This document shows, in pieces, positions 8,226 to 16,981 of a stretch of DNA of 64,000 nucleotides; position 1 is the stretch's first letter, and the number at the start of each line of letters is the position of its first letter. This DNA is from Comamonas resistens (GTDB lineage Bacteria > Pseudomonadota > Gammaproteobacteria > Burkholderiales > Burkholderiaceae_C): positions 2,170,001 through 2,234,000 of the forward strand of contig NZ_CP125947.1 of the NCBI RefSeq assembly GCF_030064165.1. Direction: 5' to 3'. Made by a program: the position numbers and the translations under genes. Under the pieces are notes generated by a model, which was not told where the DNA came from, did no database searches, and saw only the letters and a list, made by a program, of their open reading frames with translations.

Positions 8226-10148
8226 ATGGATGTCATCAGCAACTCCGCAGCGCGCTATGTTCGTCTGCGTGAAGAGGAAATGTCGCTGGACGAGTATCTG
8301 GCTCTGTGTCAGCGGGACCCCATGGCTTATGCCAGCGCCGCCCAGCGCATGCTGAGCGTTATCGGCGAGCCGGAGATGGTCGATACACGCAACGATCCTT
8401 CCCTGTCCCGCCTGTTTGCCAACAAGGTCATCCGCCGCTATCCGGCATTCTCCGAGTTCTACGGCATGGAAGATGCCATCGAGCAAGTGGTGAGCTTCTT
8501 CCGCCATGCCGCGCAGGGGCTGGAAGAGCGCAAGCAGATCCTCTATCTGCTGGGCCCTGTGGGCGGTGGCAAGAGCTCGATCGCCGAGCGCCTCAAATAT
8601 CTGATGCAGAAGGCGCCGTTCTATGCCCTCAAGGGCTCGCCCGTGAATGAGTCGCCGCTGGGACTGTTCGACCCGGTGGAAGACGGCCCGGTGCTGGAAG
8701 AGGAGTTCGGTATTCCGCGCCGCAGCCTGCAACACATTCTCTCGCCCTGGGCGGTGAAGCGGCTCGAGGAATTTGGTGGCGACATCCGCCAGTTCCGCGT
8801 GGTCAAGCGCTATCCGAGCATCCTCAAGCAAATCGGTATTGCCAAGACCGAGCCGGGGGACGAAAACAACCAGGACATCTCCAGCCTGGTGGGCAAGGTA
8901 GACATCCGCAAGCTCGAGAATTTTGCCCAGGACGATACCGATGCCTACAGCTACTCGGGTGGGTTGTGTCTGGCCAACCAGGGCCTGCTGGAGTTCGTCG
9001 AAATGTTCAAGGCTCCTATCAAGGTGCTGCACCCCCTGCTGACGGCAACCCAGGAAGGCAACTACAAGGGCACGGAAGGCTTTGGCGCCATTCCCTTCGA
9101 TGGTCTGGTGCTGGCCCACAGCAACGAGAGCGAGTGGAAGGCGTTTCGCAACAACAAGAACAATGAGGCTTTCCTCGACCGTATCTATATCGTCAAAGTG
9201 CCTTACTGCCTGCGCGTGAGTGAGGAAGTGAAGATCTACGAGAAGCTGATTCGCGAGTCTTCGCTGGCCCACGCGGTCTGCGCGCCGGGCACCCTCAAGA
9301 TGATGGCCCAGTTCTCGGTGCTCACGCGCCTGAAGGAGCCCGAGAACTCCAGCATCTTCAGCAAGATGCAGGTCTATGACGGCGAAAGCCTCAAGGACAC
9401 CGACCCGCGTGCCAAGAGCTACCAGGAATACCGCGACTATGCGGGCGTGGACGAAGGCATGGAGGGCATTTCCACGCGCTTTGCGTTCAAGATTCTGGCC
9501 AAGGTCTTCAACTACGACAGCACCGAAGTGGCGGCCAACCCCGTGCACCTGATGTATGTGCTGGAGCGGCAGATCGAGCGTGAGCAGTTCTCGGCCGAGC
9601 TGGAGACCAAGTACACGGGCTACATCAAGGAATATCTGTCACAGCGCTATGCCGAATTCATAGGCAAGGAAATCCAGACTGCCTATCTGGAAAGCTATAG
9701 CGAGTACGGCCAGAACATCTTTGACCGCTACGTCACCTATGCCGACTACTGGATCCAGGACAGCGAGTACCGCGATACCGACACCGGCGAGGTGTTCGAC
9801 CGCAACGCGCTGAACGCCGAGTTGGAAAAGGTCGAAAAGCCTGCCGGCATTGCCAACCCCAAGGACTTCCGCAACGAGATCGTCAACTTCGTGCTGCGTG
9901 CCCGAGCCAACAACCAGGGCAAGAACCCCAGCTGGACCAGCTACGAAAAGCTGCGCGTGGTGATCGAGAAGAAGATGTTCTCCAACACCGAAGAGCTGCT
10001 GCCCGTCATCAGCTTCAATGCCAAGGCCAGTGCCGAAGATGCGCGCAAGCACGAAGACTTCGTCACCCGCATGGAGGCCAAGGGCTACACGCCCAAGCAG
10101 GTGCGGCTGCTGTGCGAGTGGTATCTGCGTGTACGCAAGAGCAGCTGA
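8226..10148 (+). CDS. prkA: PrkA family serine protein kinase / AAA+ ATPase
   Basis: A 640-residue cytoplasmic protein. The AAA domain carries a Walker A motif LLGPVGGGKSS at about residue 110, and the C-terminal half is the PrkA kinase-like domain. The start at 8226 (MDVISNSAARY) follows GGGAGGTC; the in-frame ATG at 8076 has no comparable site and would add a low-complexity extension. The length matches E. coli YeaG. PrkA/YeaG acts with YeaH in adaptation to nitrogen starvation and sustained stress. The next two genes complete the conserved prkA-yeaH-spoVR trio. Confidence 0.95.
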   Translation: MDVISNSAARYVRLREEEMSLDEYLALCQRDPMAYASAAQRMLSVIGEPEMVDTRNDPSLSRLFANKVIRRYPAFSEFYGMEDAIEQVVSFFRHAAQGLEERKQILYLLGPVGGGKSSIAERLKYLMQKAPFYALKGSPVNESPLGLFDPVEDGPVLEEEFGIPRRSLQHILSPWAVKRLEEFGGDIRQFRVVKRYPSILKQIGIAKTEPGDENNQDISSLVGKVDIRKLENFAQDDTDAYSYSGGLCLANQGLLEFVEMFKAPIKVLHPLLTATQEGNYKGTEGFGAIPFDGLVLAHSNESEWKAFRNNKNNEAFLDRIYIVKVPYCLRVSEEVKIYEKLIRESSLAHAVCAPGTLKMMAQFSVLTRLKEPENSSIFSKMQVYDGESLKDTDPRAKSYQEYRDYAGVDEGMEGISTRFAFKILAKVFNYDSTEVAANPVHLMYVLERQIEREQFSAELETKYTGYIKEYLSQRYAEFIGKEIQTAYLESYSEYGQNIFDRYVTYADYWIQDSEYRDTDTGEVFDRNALNAELEKVEKPAGIANPKDFRNEIVNFVLRARANNQGKNPSWTSYEKLRVVIEKKMFSNTEELLPVISFNAKASAEDARKHEDFVTRMEAKGYTPKQVRLLCEWYLRVRKSS

Positions 10149-10160
10149 CGAAAGCACCGG

Positions 10161-10181
10161 TGGCTGCACACTGCAGCCACT
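10161..10181. other. Hairpin between prkA and yeaH
   Basis: GTGGCTGCA, a CAC loop and TGCAGCCAC form a perfect 9-bp stem in the 74-base gap. There is no U tract, so it is unlikely to be a full terminator. It may stabilise the upstream mRNA or attenuate expression between prkA and its partner. Confidence 0.5.
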
Positions 10182-10222
10182 GGCGGAAAGTTGGAACACA
10201 GCCCCTGGAGATGGGAGCATAG

Positions 10223-11491
10223 ATGACATTGCATATCATCGACCGCAGGCTCGCAGGCAAGAACAAATCGGTGGGCAACCGAGAGCGGTTTGTGCGGCGT
10301 TACAAGGCGCAGATCGCGGAGGCGGTGCGAAAAGCCGTGTCCACGCGGGACATCCGCCATATCGATCAGGCTGAAAACATCACGATTCCCAAAAAGGACA
10401 TTCAGGAGCCGGTGTTCAGGCATGGACAGGGCGGCATCCGCGATGTGGTGCTGCCCGGCAACCATGACCATGTGCGGGGCGACCGGATCGCGCGGCCACA
10501 AGGCGGAGGCGGAGCAGGGGGATCGCAGGCCAGCGACAACGGGGAGAGCCAGGACGACTTCACCTTCACCCTGACCAAGGAAGAGTTCATGGAACTCTTC
10601 TTCGAAGACCTGGCCCTGCCGCGCCTGCTGCGCAACCATATCGGCAACACGCTGCAATACAAGACAAGGCGTGCCGGCTACAGCCATGATGGAACGCCCA
10701 ACAATCTGGCGGTGGTGCGCACCATGCGCGGTGCGCTGGGGCGGCGCATTGCACTGAGCAAGGCGCCGAATCGGGAGCTACATGTGCTGGAGGCCGAACT
10801 GGAGTCCCTGCTGGCGCAGGACGACGGCACGAGTGAAGCCATCGCCGAGTTGCAGCGCCAGATCGAGGCGCTGCGGGAACGCATCCGGCGCGTGCCGTTT
10901 CTGGAGCCGCTGGATCTGCGCTTTCGCAATCGTGCCAAGGTGCCCGTGCCCAGCAGTCAGGCCGTGATGTTCTGCGTGATGGATGTCTCGGGCTCCATGG
11001 ATCAGGAGCGCAAGGACCTGGCCAAGCGCTTCTTCATTTTGCTGTACCTGTTTCTGACCAGGCATTACGAGAAGATCGAGATCGTCTTCATCCGCCACCA
11101 TACCCAGGCGGCAGAGGTCAGCGAGGATGAGTTCTTTCACTCCACCGAAAGCGGAGGCACGGTGGTCAGCAGTGCGCTGGTGCTGCTCGATCAGATCATC
11201 CGGGCCCGCTATCCGGTCAATGACTGGAATATCTACGTGGCACAGGCCAGCGACGGCGACAACTTCAGCGACGACGGCGGCAAATGCCGTGCCTTGCTGG
11301 CCGAAAAGATATTGCCGCTGGTGCGCTATTACGCCTATCTGCAGGTGGTGCAGGAGGAGCAAAATCTCTGGGAGGAATACACCCGGTTGCAGACCGATTT
11401 CGCGCATTTTGCGATGCGCAAGGTCTCCGATGCGAGCGAGATTTATCCAGTCTTTCGCGATCTCTTCAAGAAAGATGGGGTATCCATATGA
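10223..11491 (+). CDS. yeaH: YeaH/YhbH family protein (DUF444, von Willebrand A-like)
   Basis: A 422-residue cytoplasmic protein of the DUF444 family. The N-terminus (RRLAGKNKSVGNRERFVRRY) is the conserved YeaH opening, then comes a Gly-rich linker (about residues 93-105). The C-terminal vWA-like fold has the MIDAS motif DVSGSMDQ at about residue 253. YeaH is the partner of PrkA/YeaG in stress adaptation. The TGA stop overlaps the ATG of spoVR (ATGA), giving translational coupling. Confidence 0.93.
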   Translation: MTLHIIDRRLAGKNKSVGNRERFVRRYKAQIAEAVRKAVSTRDIRHIDQAENITIPKKDIQEPVFRHGQGGIRDVVLPGNHDHVRGDRIARPQGGGGAGGSQASDNGESQDDFTFTLTKEEFMELFFEDLALPRLLRNHIGNTLQYKTRRAGYSHDGTPNNLAVVRTMRGALGRRIALSKAPNRELHVLEAELESLLAQDDGTSEAIAELQRQIEALRERIRRVPFLEPLDLRFRNRAKVPVPSSQAVMFCVMDVSGSMDQERKDLAKRFFILLYLFLTRHYEKIEIVFIRHHTQAAEVSEDEFFHSTESGGTVVSSALVLLDQIIRARYPVNDWNIYVAQASDGDNFSDDGGKCRALLAEKILPLVRYYAYLQVVQEEQNLWEEYTRLQTDFAHFAMRKVSDASEIYPVFRDLFKKDGVSI

Positions 11492-13113
11492 ACCTCAATC
11501 TCTACCCGGCGCTGGATCTCAGCAACACGCGAAAATCCGGGAACCACGGAGCTCAGGGCGAGCGTCCGCGCGATGTGCCTCAAGCGCCTTTGCGAGCCAT
11601 GAAAAGGCCGGCAAGTCCGCTGCCCGACCCCAGCGACTGGACCTTCGAGCTGATCGAGCAATACCACGCGGCGATTGCCGCCACGGCCGAACGCTACGGC
11701 CTGGACACCTACCCGAATCAGCTGGAGATCATCACGGCCGAGCAGATGATGGATGCCTATGCCAGTGTGGGCATGCCCGTCAATTATCGCCACTGGAGCT
11801 ATGGCAAGGAATTCCTGGCGACCGAGCGCCGCTATAGGCGCGGTCATATGGGCCTGGCTTACGAGATCGTCATCAATGCCAATCCCTGCATCAGCTATCT
11901 GATGGAGGAAAACAGCACGGCCATGCAGGCCCTGGTGATCGCCCATGCAGCCTATGGGCACAACAGCTTTTTCAAGAACAACTATCTGTTTCGCATGTGG
12001 TCGGACTCGGGCAGCATCATCGACTATCTGGTCTATGCGCGTGACTATGTGGCGCAGTGCGAGGAGCGTTACGGCCTGGATACGGTGGAGCAGTTGCTGG
12101 ATTCCTGTCACGCGCTGTCGAACTTCGGTGTGGACCGCTATTGCCGCCCATCGCATAAAAGCCTGGCGCGCGAGCGTGCCGAGCGTGAGGAGCGCGAAGC
12201 CTATGTACAGCAGCAGGTCAACGTGCTGTGGCGGACCTTGCCGATGCGCAAGGACAAGGACAGCACCGCGCCTGGCAGCGAGCGCTTTCCCAAGGAGCCC
12301 GAGGAGAACATCCTCTATTTCATCGAGAAGAACGCGCCGCTGCTCGAGCCCTGGCAGCGTGAGCTCGTGCGCATTGTGCGCAAGATTGCCCAGTACTTCT
12401 ATCCGCAGCGCCAGACCCAGGTGATGAACGAGGGCTGGGCCACGTTCTGGCATTACACCTTGCTCAACACCATGTATGACGAGGGCTGGTTGACCGATGG
12501 GGTGATGATCGAGTGGCTGTCTTCCCACACCAATGTGATCTTTCAGCCCCCGGCAGGACATCGCGCCTTCAATGGCATCAACCCCTATGCGCTGGGCTTT
12601 GCCATGTACCGGGACATTCGCCGCATCTGTGAAAACCCGACCGAGGAAGACCGGCGCTGGTTCCCCGATATCGCGGGCACGCCCTGGCTGCCTACGCTGC
12701 ACCATGCCATGCGCAACTACAAGGACGAGAGCTTCATCGGCCAGTTTCTGAGCCCGCAGCTGATGCGAGATATGCGATTGTTCGCGCTGCATGATGACCC
12801 CGCCGAGCGTGAGGTGCTGGTCAGCGCCATTCATGACGAAGACGGTTATCGTGCGCTGCGCCAGCTGCTGTCTCAGCAATACGATCTGGGTACGCGCGAG
12901 CCCAATATTCAGGTCTGGAATGTGAATCTGCGCGGTGACCGCTGCCTGACACTGCGTCACACCCAGTATCAGGGCAGGCCGCTGGCCGATGACGCGCAGG
13001 AGGTGCTCAAACATGCGGCTCGTCTCTGGGGCTTCGGTGTGCAGTTGGAAACCGTCAGCGGCGATGGAGAGGCTCCCTTGCTGCTGCAATCGGTACCGGC
13101 ACCGCCGGGCTGA
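11488..13113 (+). CDS. SpoVR family protein (YcgB-like)
   Basis: A 541-residue soluble protein matching the SpoVR/YcgB family, named for a Bacillus spore cortex gene but widespread in non-sporulating proteobacteria. Conserved blocks include YPNQLEIITAEQMMDAYAS, HAAYGHNSFFKNNYLF and MNEGWATFWHYTLLN, which contains a metal-like HxxxH/NEG arrangement. The ATG at 11488 overlaps the yeaH stop; longer in-frame starts lie inside yeaH and are rejected. The operon ends at a strong hairpin at 13189. The molecular function is unknown; co-occurrence with prkA and yeaH suggests a shared stress pathway. Confidence 0.93.
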   Translation: MNLNLYPALDLSNTRKSGNHGAQGERPRDVPQAPLRAMKRPASPLPDPSDWTFELIEQYHAAIAATAERYGLDTYPNQLEIITAEQMMDAYASVGMPVNYRHWSYGKEFLATERRYRRGHMGLAYEIVINANPCISYLMEENSTAMQALVIAHAAYGHNSFFKNNYLFRMWSDSGSIIDYLVYARDYVAQCEERYGLDTVEQLLDSCHALSNFGVDRYCRPSHKSLARERAEREEREAYVQQQVNVLWRTLPMRKDKDSTAPGSERFPKEPEENILYFIEKNAPLLEPWQRELVRIVRKIAQYFYPQRQTQVMNEGWATFWHYTLLNTMYDEGWLTDGVMIEWLSSHTNVIFQPPAGHRAFNGINPYALGFAMYRDIRRICENPTEEDRRWFPDIAGTPWLPTLHHAMRNYKDESFIGQFLSPQLMRDMRLFALHDDPAEREVLVSAIHDEDGYRALRQLLSQQYDLGTREPNIQVWNVNLRGDRCLTLRHTQYQGRPLADDAQEVLKHAARLWGFGVQLETVSGDGEAPLLLQSVPAPPG

Positions 13114-13188
13114 GAACATTCAGTCAAAACTGCATCAATCTCATGGCGTGCAAAACGCTGGCAGCTATCAAATTGAGATGAGCAACAA

Positions 13189-13218
13189 AAAAAGCGCTGC
13201 CAAGAGGCAGCGCTTTTT
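13189..13218. terminator. Bidirectional rho-independent terminator
   Basis: AAAAAGCGCTGCC, loop AAGA, GGCAGCGCTTTTT: a perfect stem with A and T runs on both sides. It serves spoVR (+) and metQ (-), which converge here. A half copy of the GCTATCAA repeat lies just upstream at 13155-13175. Confidence 0.9.
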
Positions 13219-13236
13219 CATGCGGCTTGCAGATGC

Positions 13237-14019
13237 TTAGAACGCGGGGACGATGGCGCCCTTGTACTTTTCCTGGATGAACTTCTTCACATCGGGGGTG
13301 TGCAGGGCGTTCATCAGCTTGGTGATGTCGGAGCCATTGGCGCGGTCCTTGCGGGCCACGACGATATTGGTATAGGGCGAGTCAGAGCCTTCGATGAACA
13401 GCGCATCCTTGCTGGGGTTGAGCTTGGCTTCGATGGCGTAGTTGGTGTTGATCAGGGCCAGATCCACATCCGCCAGTGCACGTGGAAGCAGAGGAGCTTC
13501 CAGTTCCTTGAACTTCAGCTTCTTGGGGTTCTTGACCACGTCCAGGGCCGTGGGGGTCAGGCTCTTGGGGTCCTTGAGCTCGATCAGGCCTTGCTTGGCC
13601 AGCAGAATCAGGGCGCGGCCTCCGTTGGAGGGATCGTTGGGGATGGCAATGGTGGCGCCGTCCTTCAGGTCCTTGATGTTCTTGATCTTGCTGGAGTAGG
13701 CGCCGAAGGGCTCCACATGCACCTTGCCGTTGGGCACGGCCACCAGCGAGGTCTTGCGATCCTTGTTGTAGCTGTCCAGATAAGGCTGGTGCTGGAAGAA
13801 GTTGGCATCCAGCTGCTTGTCTTCCACGGCAGCATTGGGTTGCACGTAGTCGCTGAACTCCTTGACTTCCAGATCGATGCCCTGGGCCTTCAGCGCGGGC
13901 TTGATGTGGTTGAGGATCTCGGCATGGGGCACGGCAGTCGCGCCCACCTTGAGCACTTCAGCCTGAGCCGACAGGGCCAGAGTGGCAATCGCGATAGCAG
14001 AGAGAGCTTTCTTCAGCAT
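13237..14019 (-). CDS. metQ: MetQ/NlpA family substrate-binding protein (solitary copy)
   Basis: A 260-residue periplasmic binding protein of the NlpA/MetQ family for D/L-methionine uptake. A Sec signal peptide (KKALSAIAIATLALSAQA, cleavage before EV) ends without a lipobox Cys, so it is likely soluble or periplasmic rather than a lipoprotein. Family signatures are VPHAEILNHIKPAL, SDYVQPNAA, IPNDPSNGGRALILL and NTNYAIEA. No metN or metI genes adjoin it; the complete transporter is at 43719-46971, about 30 kb away, with its own MetQ. It may feed that permease with another substrate or affinity. Confidence 0.9.
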   Translation of the reverse strand: MLKKALSAIAIATLALSAQAEVLKVGATAVPHAEILNHIKPALKAQGIDLEVKEFSDYVQPNAAVEDKQLDANFFQHQPYLDSYNKDRKTSLVAVPNGKVHVEPFGAYSSKIKNIKDLKDGATIAIPNDPSNGGRALILLAKQGLIELKDPKSLTPTALDVVKNPKKLKFKELEAPLLPRALADVDLALINTNYAIEAKLNPSKDALFIEGSDSPYTNIVVARKDRANGSDITKLMNALHTPDVKKFIQEKYKGAIVPAF

Positions 14020-14182
14020 GGGTTCTGACTTTCTTCAGCAAGTTGCAATAAATTCCTTCGGCCTCAACCTCATACAGGCCTTGGTGAAGTAAGGTGCATA
14101 GTCTAGTGCGACTGCAGCAGACTCTGCAGGACATTTTTCTTATTTAGTTATAAGAGCGTCGTTTTTTATTCAAACCCAGTTC

Positions 14183-14422
14183 ATGAATCCCGAAATGCTC
14201 GAGCGACTGGTTCGCGTGCAAATGCCTTATGGCAAATACAAAGGCCGTTTGATTGCCGATCTGCCCGGCAACTATCTGAACTGGTTTGCGCGCGAAGGTT
14301 TTCCCAAAGGGGAGATCGGCCAGTTGCTGGCATTGATGCAGGAGCTTGATCACAACGGCCTTGCCGGGCTGCTGGAGCCTTTGCGCAAGGCCGCGGGTCT
14401 GCCGCCAGCGCCCAAGGGCTGA
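14183..14422 (+). CDS. DUF3820 family protein
   Basis: A 79-residue protein whose core MPYGKYKGRLIADLPGNYLNWF is the signature of DUF3820, a small family sometimes described as a quorum-sensing-regulated virulence factor. Hard evidence for that role is thin. It is a single small domain with no signal peptide. It converges with the M20 hydrolase gene with 22 bases between the stops. The leader (14100-14182) is AT-rich and probably holds its promoter. Confidence 0.8.
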   Translation: MNPEMLERLVRVQMPYGKYKGRLIADLPGNYLNWFAREGFPKGEIGQLLALMQELDHNGLAGLLEPLRKAAGLPPAPKG

Positions 14423-14444
14423 TGCGGCAGTGCTCCGCCGGGAC

Positions 14445-15863
14445 TCAGGAGCCTGAAGCCAGCATATAGTCCACCGCCATGTTCGACAGCGCGCGCACGC
14501 CATAGATCAGCGCCGACTCGTCGGCATAGAACAGCGGCGAGTGGTTGTTGGGTGCGGTGTTCGGGTCCTTGTCCTTGGGCGTCACGCCCAGGTAGAAGAA
14601 CATGCCGGGCGCTTGCTGCTGGTAGAACGAAAAGTCTTCGGAGGCCGAGGACTTGGGCTGCACGCCGAAATTGCCGGGGCCGGCCACACGTTCCAGCGTT
14701 GGGCCCATCTTCGCGACCAGGTCGGGCGGGTTGACCACCGCGTTGTAGAGCTCGACCACCTTGACCTTGGCCTTGGCGCCCGAGCTTTCGGCGATGTGCT
14801 CGGCCGTGGTCGCCAGGCGCTTGTGGATGTCCTTCTTCATGCCCTCGTCATAGGTGCGGATGGTGCCGAGCATCGAGACCTTGTCGGGGATGATGTTCAT
14901 GCGGTTGCCGCCGTTGATGGCGCCCACTGTCACCACCGCGGGCTCCAGCGCGATGTTGGACTGGCGGCTGATGATGCTCTGGATGCCGGTGACGATCTGC
15001 GCACTGGCCACGATGGGGTCGACGCCCGACCAGGGCCGCGCGCCATGCGTCTGCTTGCCGCTCACGTCGATCCAGAACTGGTCCACGGCCGACATGGCCG
15101 GGCCCGGGCGCCAGGCGATCCAGCCCGCCGGGTAGGCGCTGGACACATGCAGGCCGAAGACGGCATCGACCTTGGGGTTGGCCATCACGCCTTCCTTGAC
15201 CATCTGCTTGGCGCCCCAGATCTTCTCGCCATCGGGCTCGAAGGTGGCGGGCGACTCCTCGGCCGGCTGGAAGATGAACTTCACGCTGCCGGGCAGTTGC
15301 TCCTTCATGCCGGCCAGAACCTCGGCCGTGGCCATCAGCATGGCGGTGTGGGTGTCGTGGCCGCAGGCATGCATCACGTCCACTTCCTTGCCCAGGTACA
15401 TGCCCTTGGCCTTGGAGGCGAAGGGCAGCTCCACCTGCTCCTTGACCGGCAGAGCGTCCATGTCGGCGCGCAGCGCCACCACCGGACCGGGTTTGCCACC
15501 CTTGAGCAGGCCGACGACACCGGTCACGGCCACGCCGGTCTTCACCTCCATGCCCAGTTTGCGCAGATGCTCTGCCACCAGGGCGGAGGTGCGCGTTTCC
15601 AGATTGCCCAGCTCGGGGTGTTCGTGGATGTCGCGGCGCCAGGCGATGAGCTTTTGCTCAATAGCCTTGGCTCTCTCGTCGATCTGCGCATGCAGGGCCT
15701 GGGCCTGTGGCGAGGCGGTGGCTGCCAACGCGGCGGGAGTCACAGTTGCAGGCACGGTTTGGGCATGCACTGCCAGACCTCCGCTTGCAAGCGCTGCTGT
15801 CATTGCGCTGGCAAGCACCAGCTTTTTGAAGCCCAGGCTGGAATGGGTGGCAAATGCCTGCAT
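14445..15863 (-). CDS. Exported M20 family metallo-amidohydrolase
   Basis: A 472-residue hydrolase of the M20D (hippurate/N-acyl-amino-acid amidohydrolase) type. The start at 15863 has GGAG 8 bases upstream; the longer frame from 15905 has none. A signal peptide (FKKLVLASAMTAALASGGLAVHAQ) predicts export to the periplasm, unusual for a family that is mostly cytoplasmic. Metal-site motifs are visible: ALRADMDALPV, HACGHDTHTAML, FQPAEE, and SEDFSFYQQQ near the C-terminus. It probably cleaves N-acylated or aromatic amide amino acids outside the cytoplasm; the substrate is unknown. Confidence 0.88.
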   Translation of the reverse strand: MQAFATHSSLGFKKLVLASAMTAALASGGLAVHAQTVPATVTPAALAATASPQAQALHAQIDERAKAIEQKLIAWRRDIHEHPELGNLETRTSALVAEHLRKLGMEVKTGVAVTGVVGLLKGGKPGPVVALRADMDALPVKEQVELPFASKAKGMYLGKEVDVMHACGHDTHTAMLMATAEVLAGMKEQLPGSVKFIFQPAEESPATFEPDGEKIWGAKQMVKEGVMANPKVDAVFGLHVSSAYPAGWIAWRPGPAMSAVDQFWIDVSGKQTHGARPWSGVDPIVASAQIVTGIQSIISRQSNIALEPAVVTVGAINGGNRMNIIPDKVSMLGTIRTYDEGMKKDIHKRLATTAEHIAESSGAKAKVKVVELYNAVVNPPDLVAKMGPTLERVAGPGNFGVQPKSSASEDFSFYQQQAPGMFFYLGVTPKDKDPNTAPNNHSPLFYADESALIYGVRALSNMAVDYMLASGS

Positions 15864-15960
15864 GTTTTTGTCTCCTTGTTGTACGTAAGACAAAGATGCT
15901 AGCAAGCGCTGTCGTTTAACCGAGCCTCATCCGAGACTGTTTTCATGAGGCTGGCATACC

Positions 15961-16002
15961 CAAAAAAGAACAGCCCCATGCGCAATCAAGCGGATGGGGC
16001 TG
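15961..16002 (-). terminator. Rho-independent terminator of the glycine-zipper gene
   Basis: On the minus strand CAGCCCCAT, a loop and ATGGGGCTG are followed by a TTCTTTTTTG run. It lies 51 bases past the stop of the 16053-16562 gene. Confidence 0.8.
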
Positions 16003-16052
16003 GGTTCCCTCTCTTGCCTGGTTGAAGCCCGAGAGGGAGCGGGTCTGGGTAT

Positions 16053-16562
16053 TTACTTGGCTGCAGCGCGGGCAGCTTCGGCCTTAGCCTTGGCTTGGTC
16101 CAGCTTCTTTTGTAGTTCAGCGGCTTCGGCTTCAGCCTTTTTGGCCTCTTCTTCCTTGGCCTTCTTGGCTTCGGCTTCCTTGTCGCCACTCATGGAACCG
16201 GCAATGGCGTTGCCGGCCATGGTGCCAGCCACGGCGCCGACGGCTGCACCGGCCATGGTGCCCATCATGCCGGAGCCACGAGCGGCAGGCGCTGCGGTAG
16301 CGGGTGCTGCTGCAGGCGCTGCAGCGGCGGCGGGAGTGGCAGCAGGAGTTGCGGCCTTGGGAGCCGCGGCAGCAGGAGCTACGGGCGCGGGCTGTGCAGG
16401 AGCCTTGCTGCCGATGCTGGCAGGACGCACGGACTTGCTGCTGCCCATGCGCTTGGCCTGTGCCAGCGAAGGCACGGTTAGCGATGCAATGGCGATGGCG
16501 ATCACGGAAGCGGCAGCACGGTACGAAGTCTTCACAGGTGTTTTTCCAATCATGGTTGTCAT
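16053..16562 (-). CDS. Exported Ala-rich protein with glycine zipper and charged coiled-coil tail
   Basis: A 169-residue protein with no named family. It has a signal peptide (residues about 10-35, ending PSLAQA), a low-complexity Ala/Pro linker (about 50-95), a glycine-zipper segment (GTMAGAAVGAVAGTMAGNAI, about 97-120) able to insert in or oligomerise at a membrane, and a C-terminal Lys/Glu/Ala helix (about 125-169). Glycine-zipper proteins are frequent in proteobacterial envelopes and often stress-linked. The ATG at 16562 is preferred over upstream ATGs because the signal peptide follows at the right distance. Low-complexity composition makes homology calls unreliable. Confidence 0.7.
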   Translation of the reverse strand: MTTMIGKTPVKTSYRAAASVIAIAIASLTVPSLAQAKRMGSSKSVRPASIGSKAPAQPAPVAPAAAAPKAATPAATPAAAAAPAAAPATAAPAARGSGMMGTMAGAAVGAVAGTMAGNAIAGSMSGDKEAEAKKAKEEEAKKAEAEAAELQKKLDQAKAKAEAARAAAK

Positions 16563-16815
16563 AGAGGTTGCCTGTCGCGCAGGGCGAAATACAACCGGCA
16601 TGCCATGAGACGTATGTCCCATTGGGCCTGCTTGCTATGGTATTTAGAGTTAAGAGGAGAAATTTCAAGGATCTGAGCTGAAACTGTCCGTAAAAAGGAC
16701 AGGGCCCGGCCCCTGGCAGCTGGTGTTGTGATCTATGTAATGCTGCGGGTCGATTGTAGGAACACTGGAGGCACAGAAAAGTTCCGGCAGCCTTTCTTTG
16801 AAGGAAATATTCACG

Positions 16816-16851
16816 AAAAAGCCCCGTAACGCTTGGTGTGCTTACGGGGCC
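16816..16851 (-). terminator. Rho-independent terminator after the FMN reductase gene
   Basis: On the minus strand GGCCCCGTAA, a loop of about 12 bases and TTACGGGGC are followed by TTTTTC. The MITE-like repeat (16866-16963) lies between this terminator and the gene stop at 16982, suggesting it inserted into a pre-existing 3' region. The rest of the gap 16563-16981 holds no gene. Confidence 0.75.
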
Positions 16852-16865
16852 AGCTATGAAATCAG

Positions 16866-16963
16866 TACGACTTACGCAAATCAGGTTCAGGCAAGAGCTT
16901 CGCCTCTAGGCCGCAGTCCTCGATGCATCGTATCGGCGGCCAGGTTTGTTTGCGTAAGTCCTA
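16866..16963 (+). mobile_element. MITE-like repeat, copy 1 (98 bp, 5-bp target duplication)
   Basis: The ends TACGACTTACGCAAA (16866-16880) and TTTGCGTAAGTCCTA (16949-16963) are inverted repeats matching at 14 of 15 positions. ATCAG occurs directly outside both ends (16861-16865 and 16964-16968), as a 5-bp target-site duplication would. There is no coding capacity. A 26-base block at 16878-16903 is identical, inverted, to 46107-46132 in copy 2. The parental transposase is not in this window. Confidence 0.75.
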
Positions 16964-16981
16964 ATCAGTTGTGCTGCAGGT

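Noticed and set aside
8151..9548. Long antisense open frame opposite prkA (465 codons)
   Set aside because: It mirrors the coding strand of an intact conserved gene, a known effect of high GC at third positions, and contains no domain.
11443..13119. Antisense frame opposite spoVR (558 codons)
   Set aside because: Lacks any motif and lies over a conserved operon gene; codon-bias shadow.
14541..15902. Antisense frame opposite the M20 hydrolase
   Set aside because: His/Gly-rich nonsense composition typical of shadows and no ribosome-binding site.
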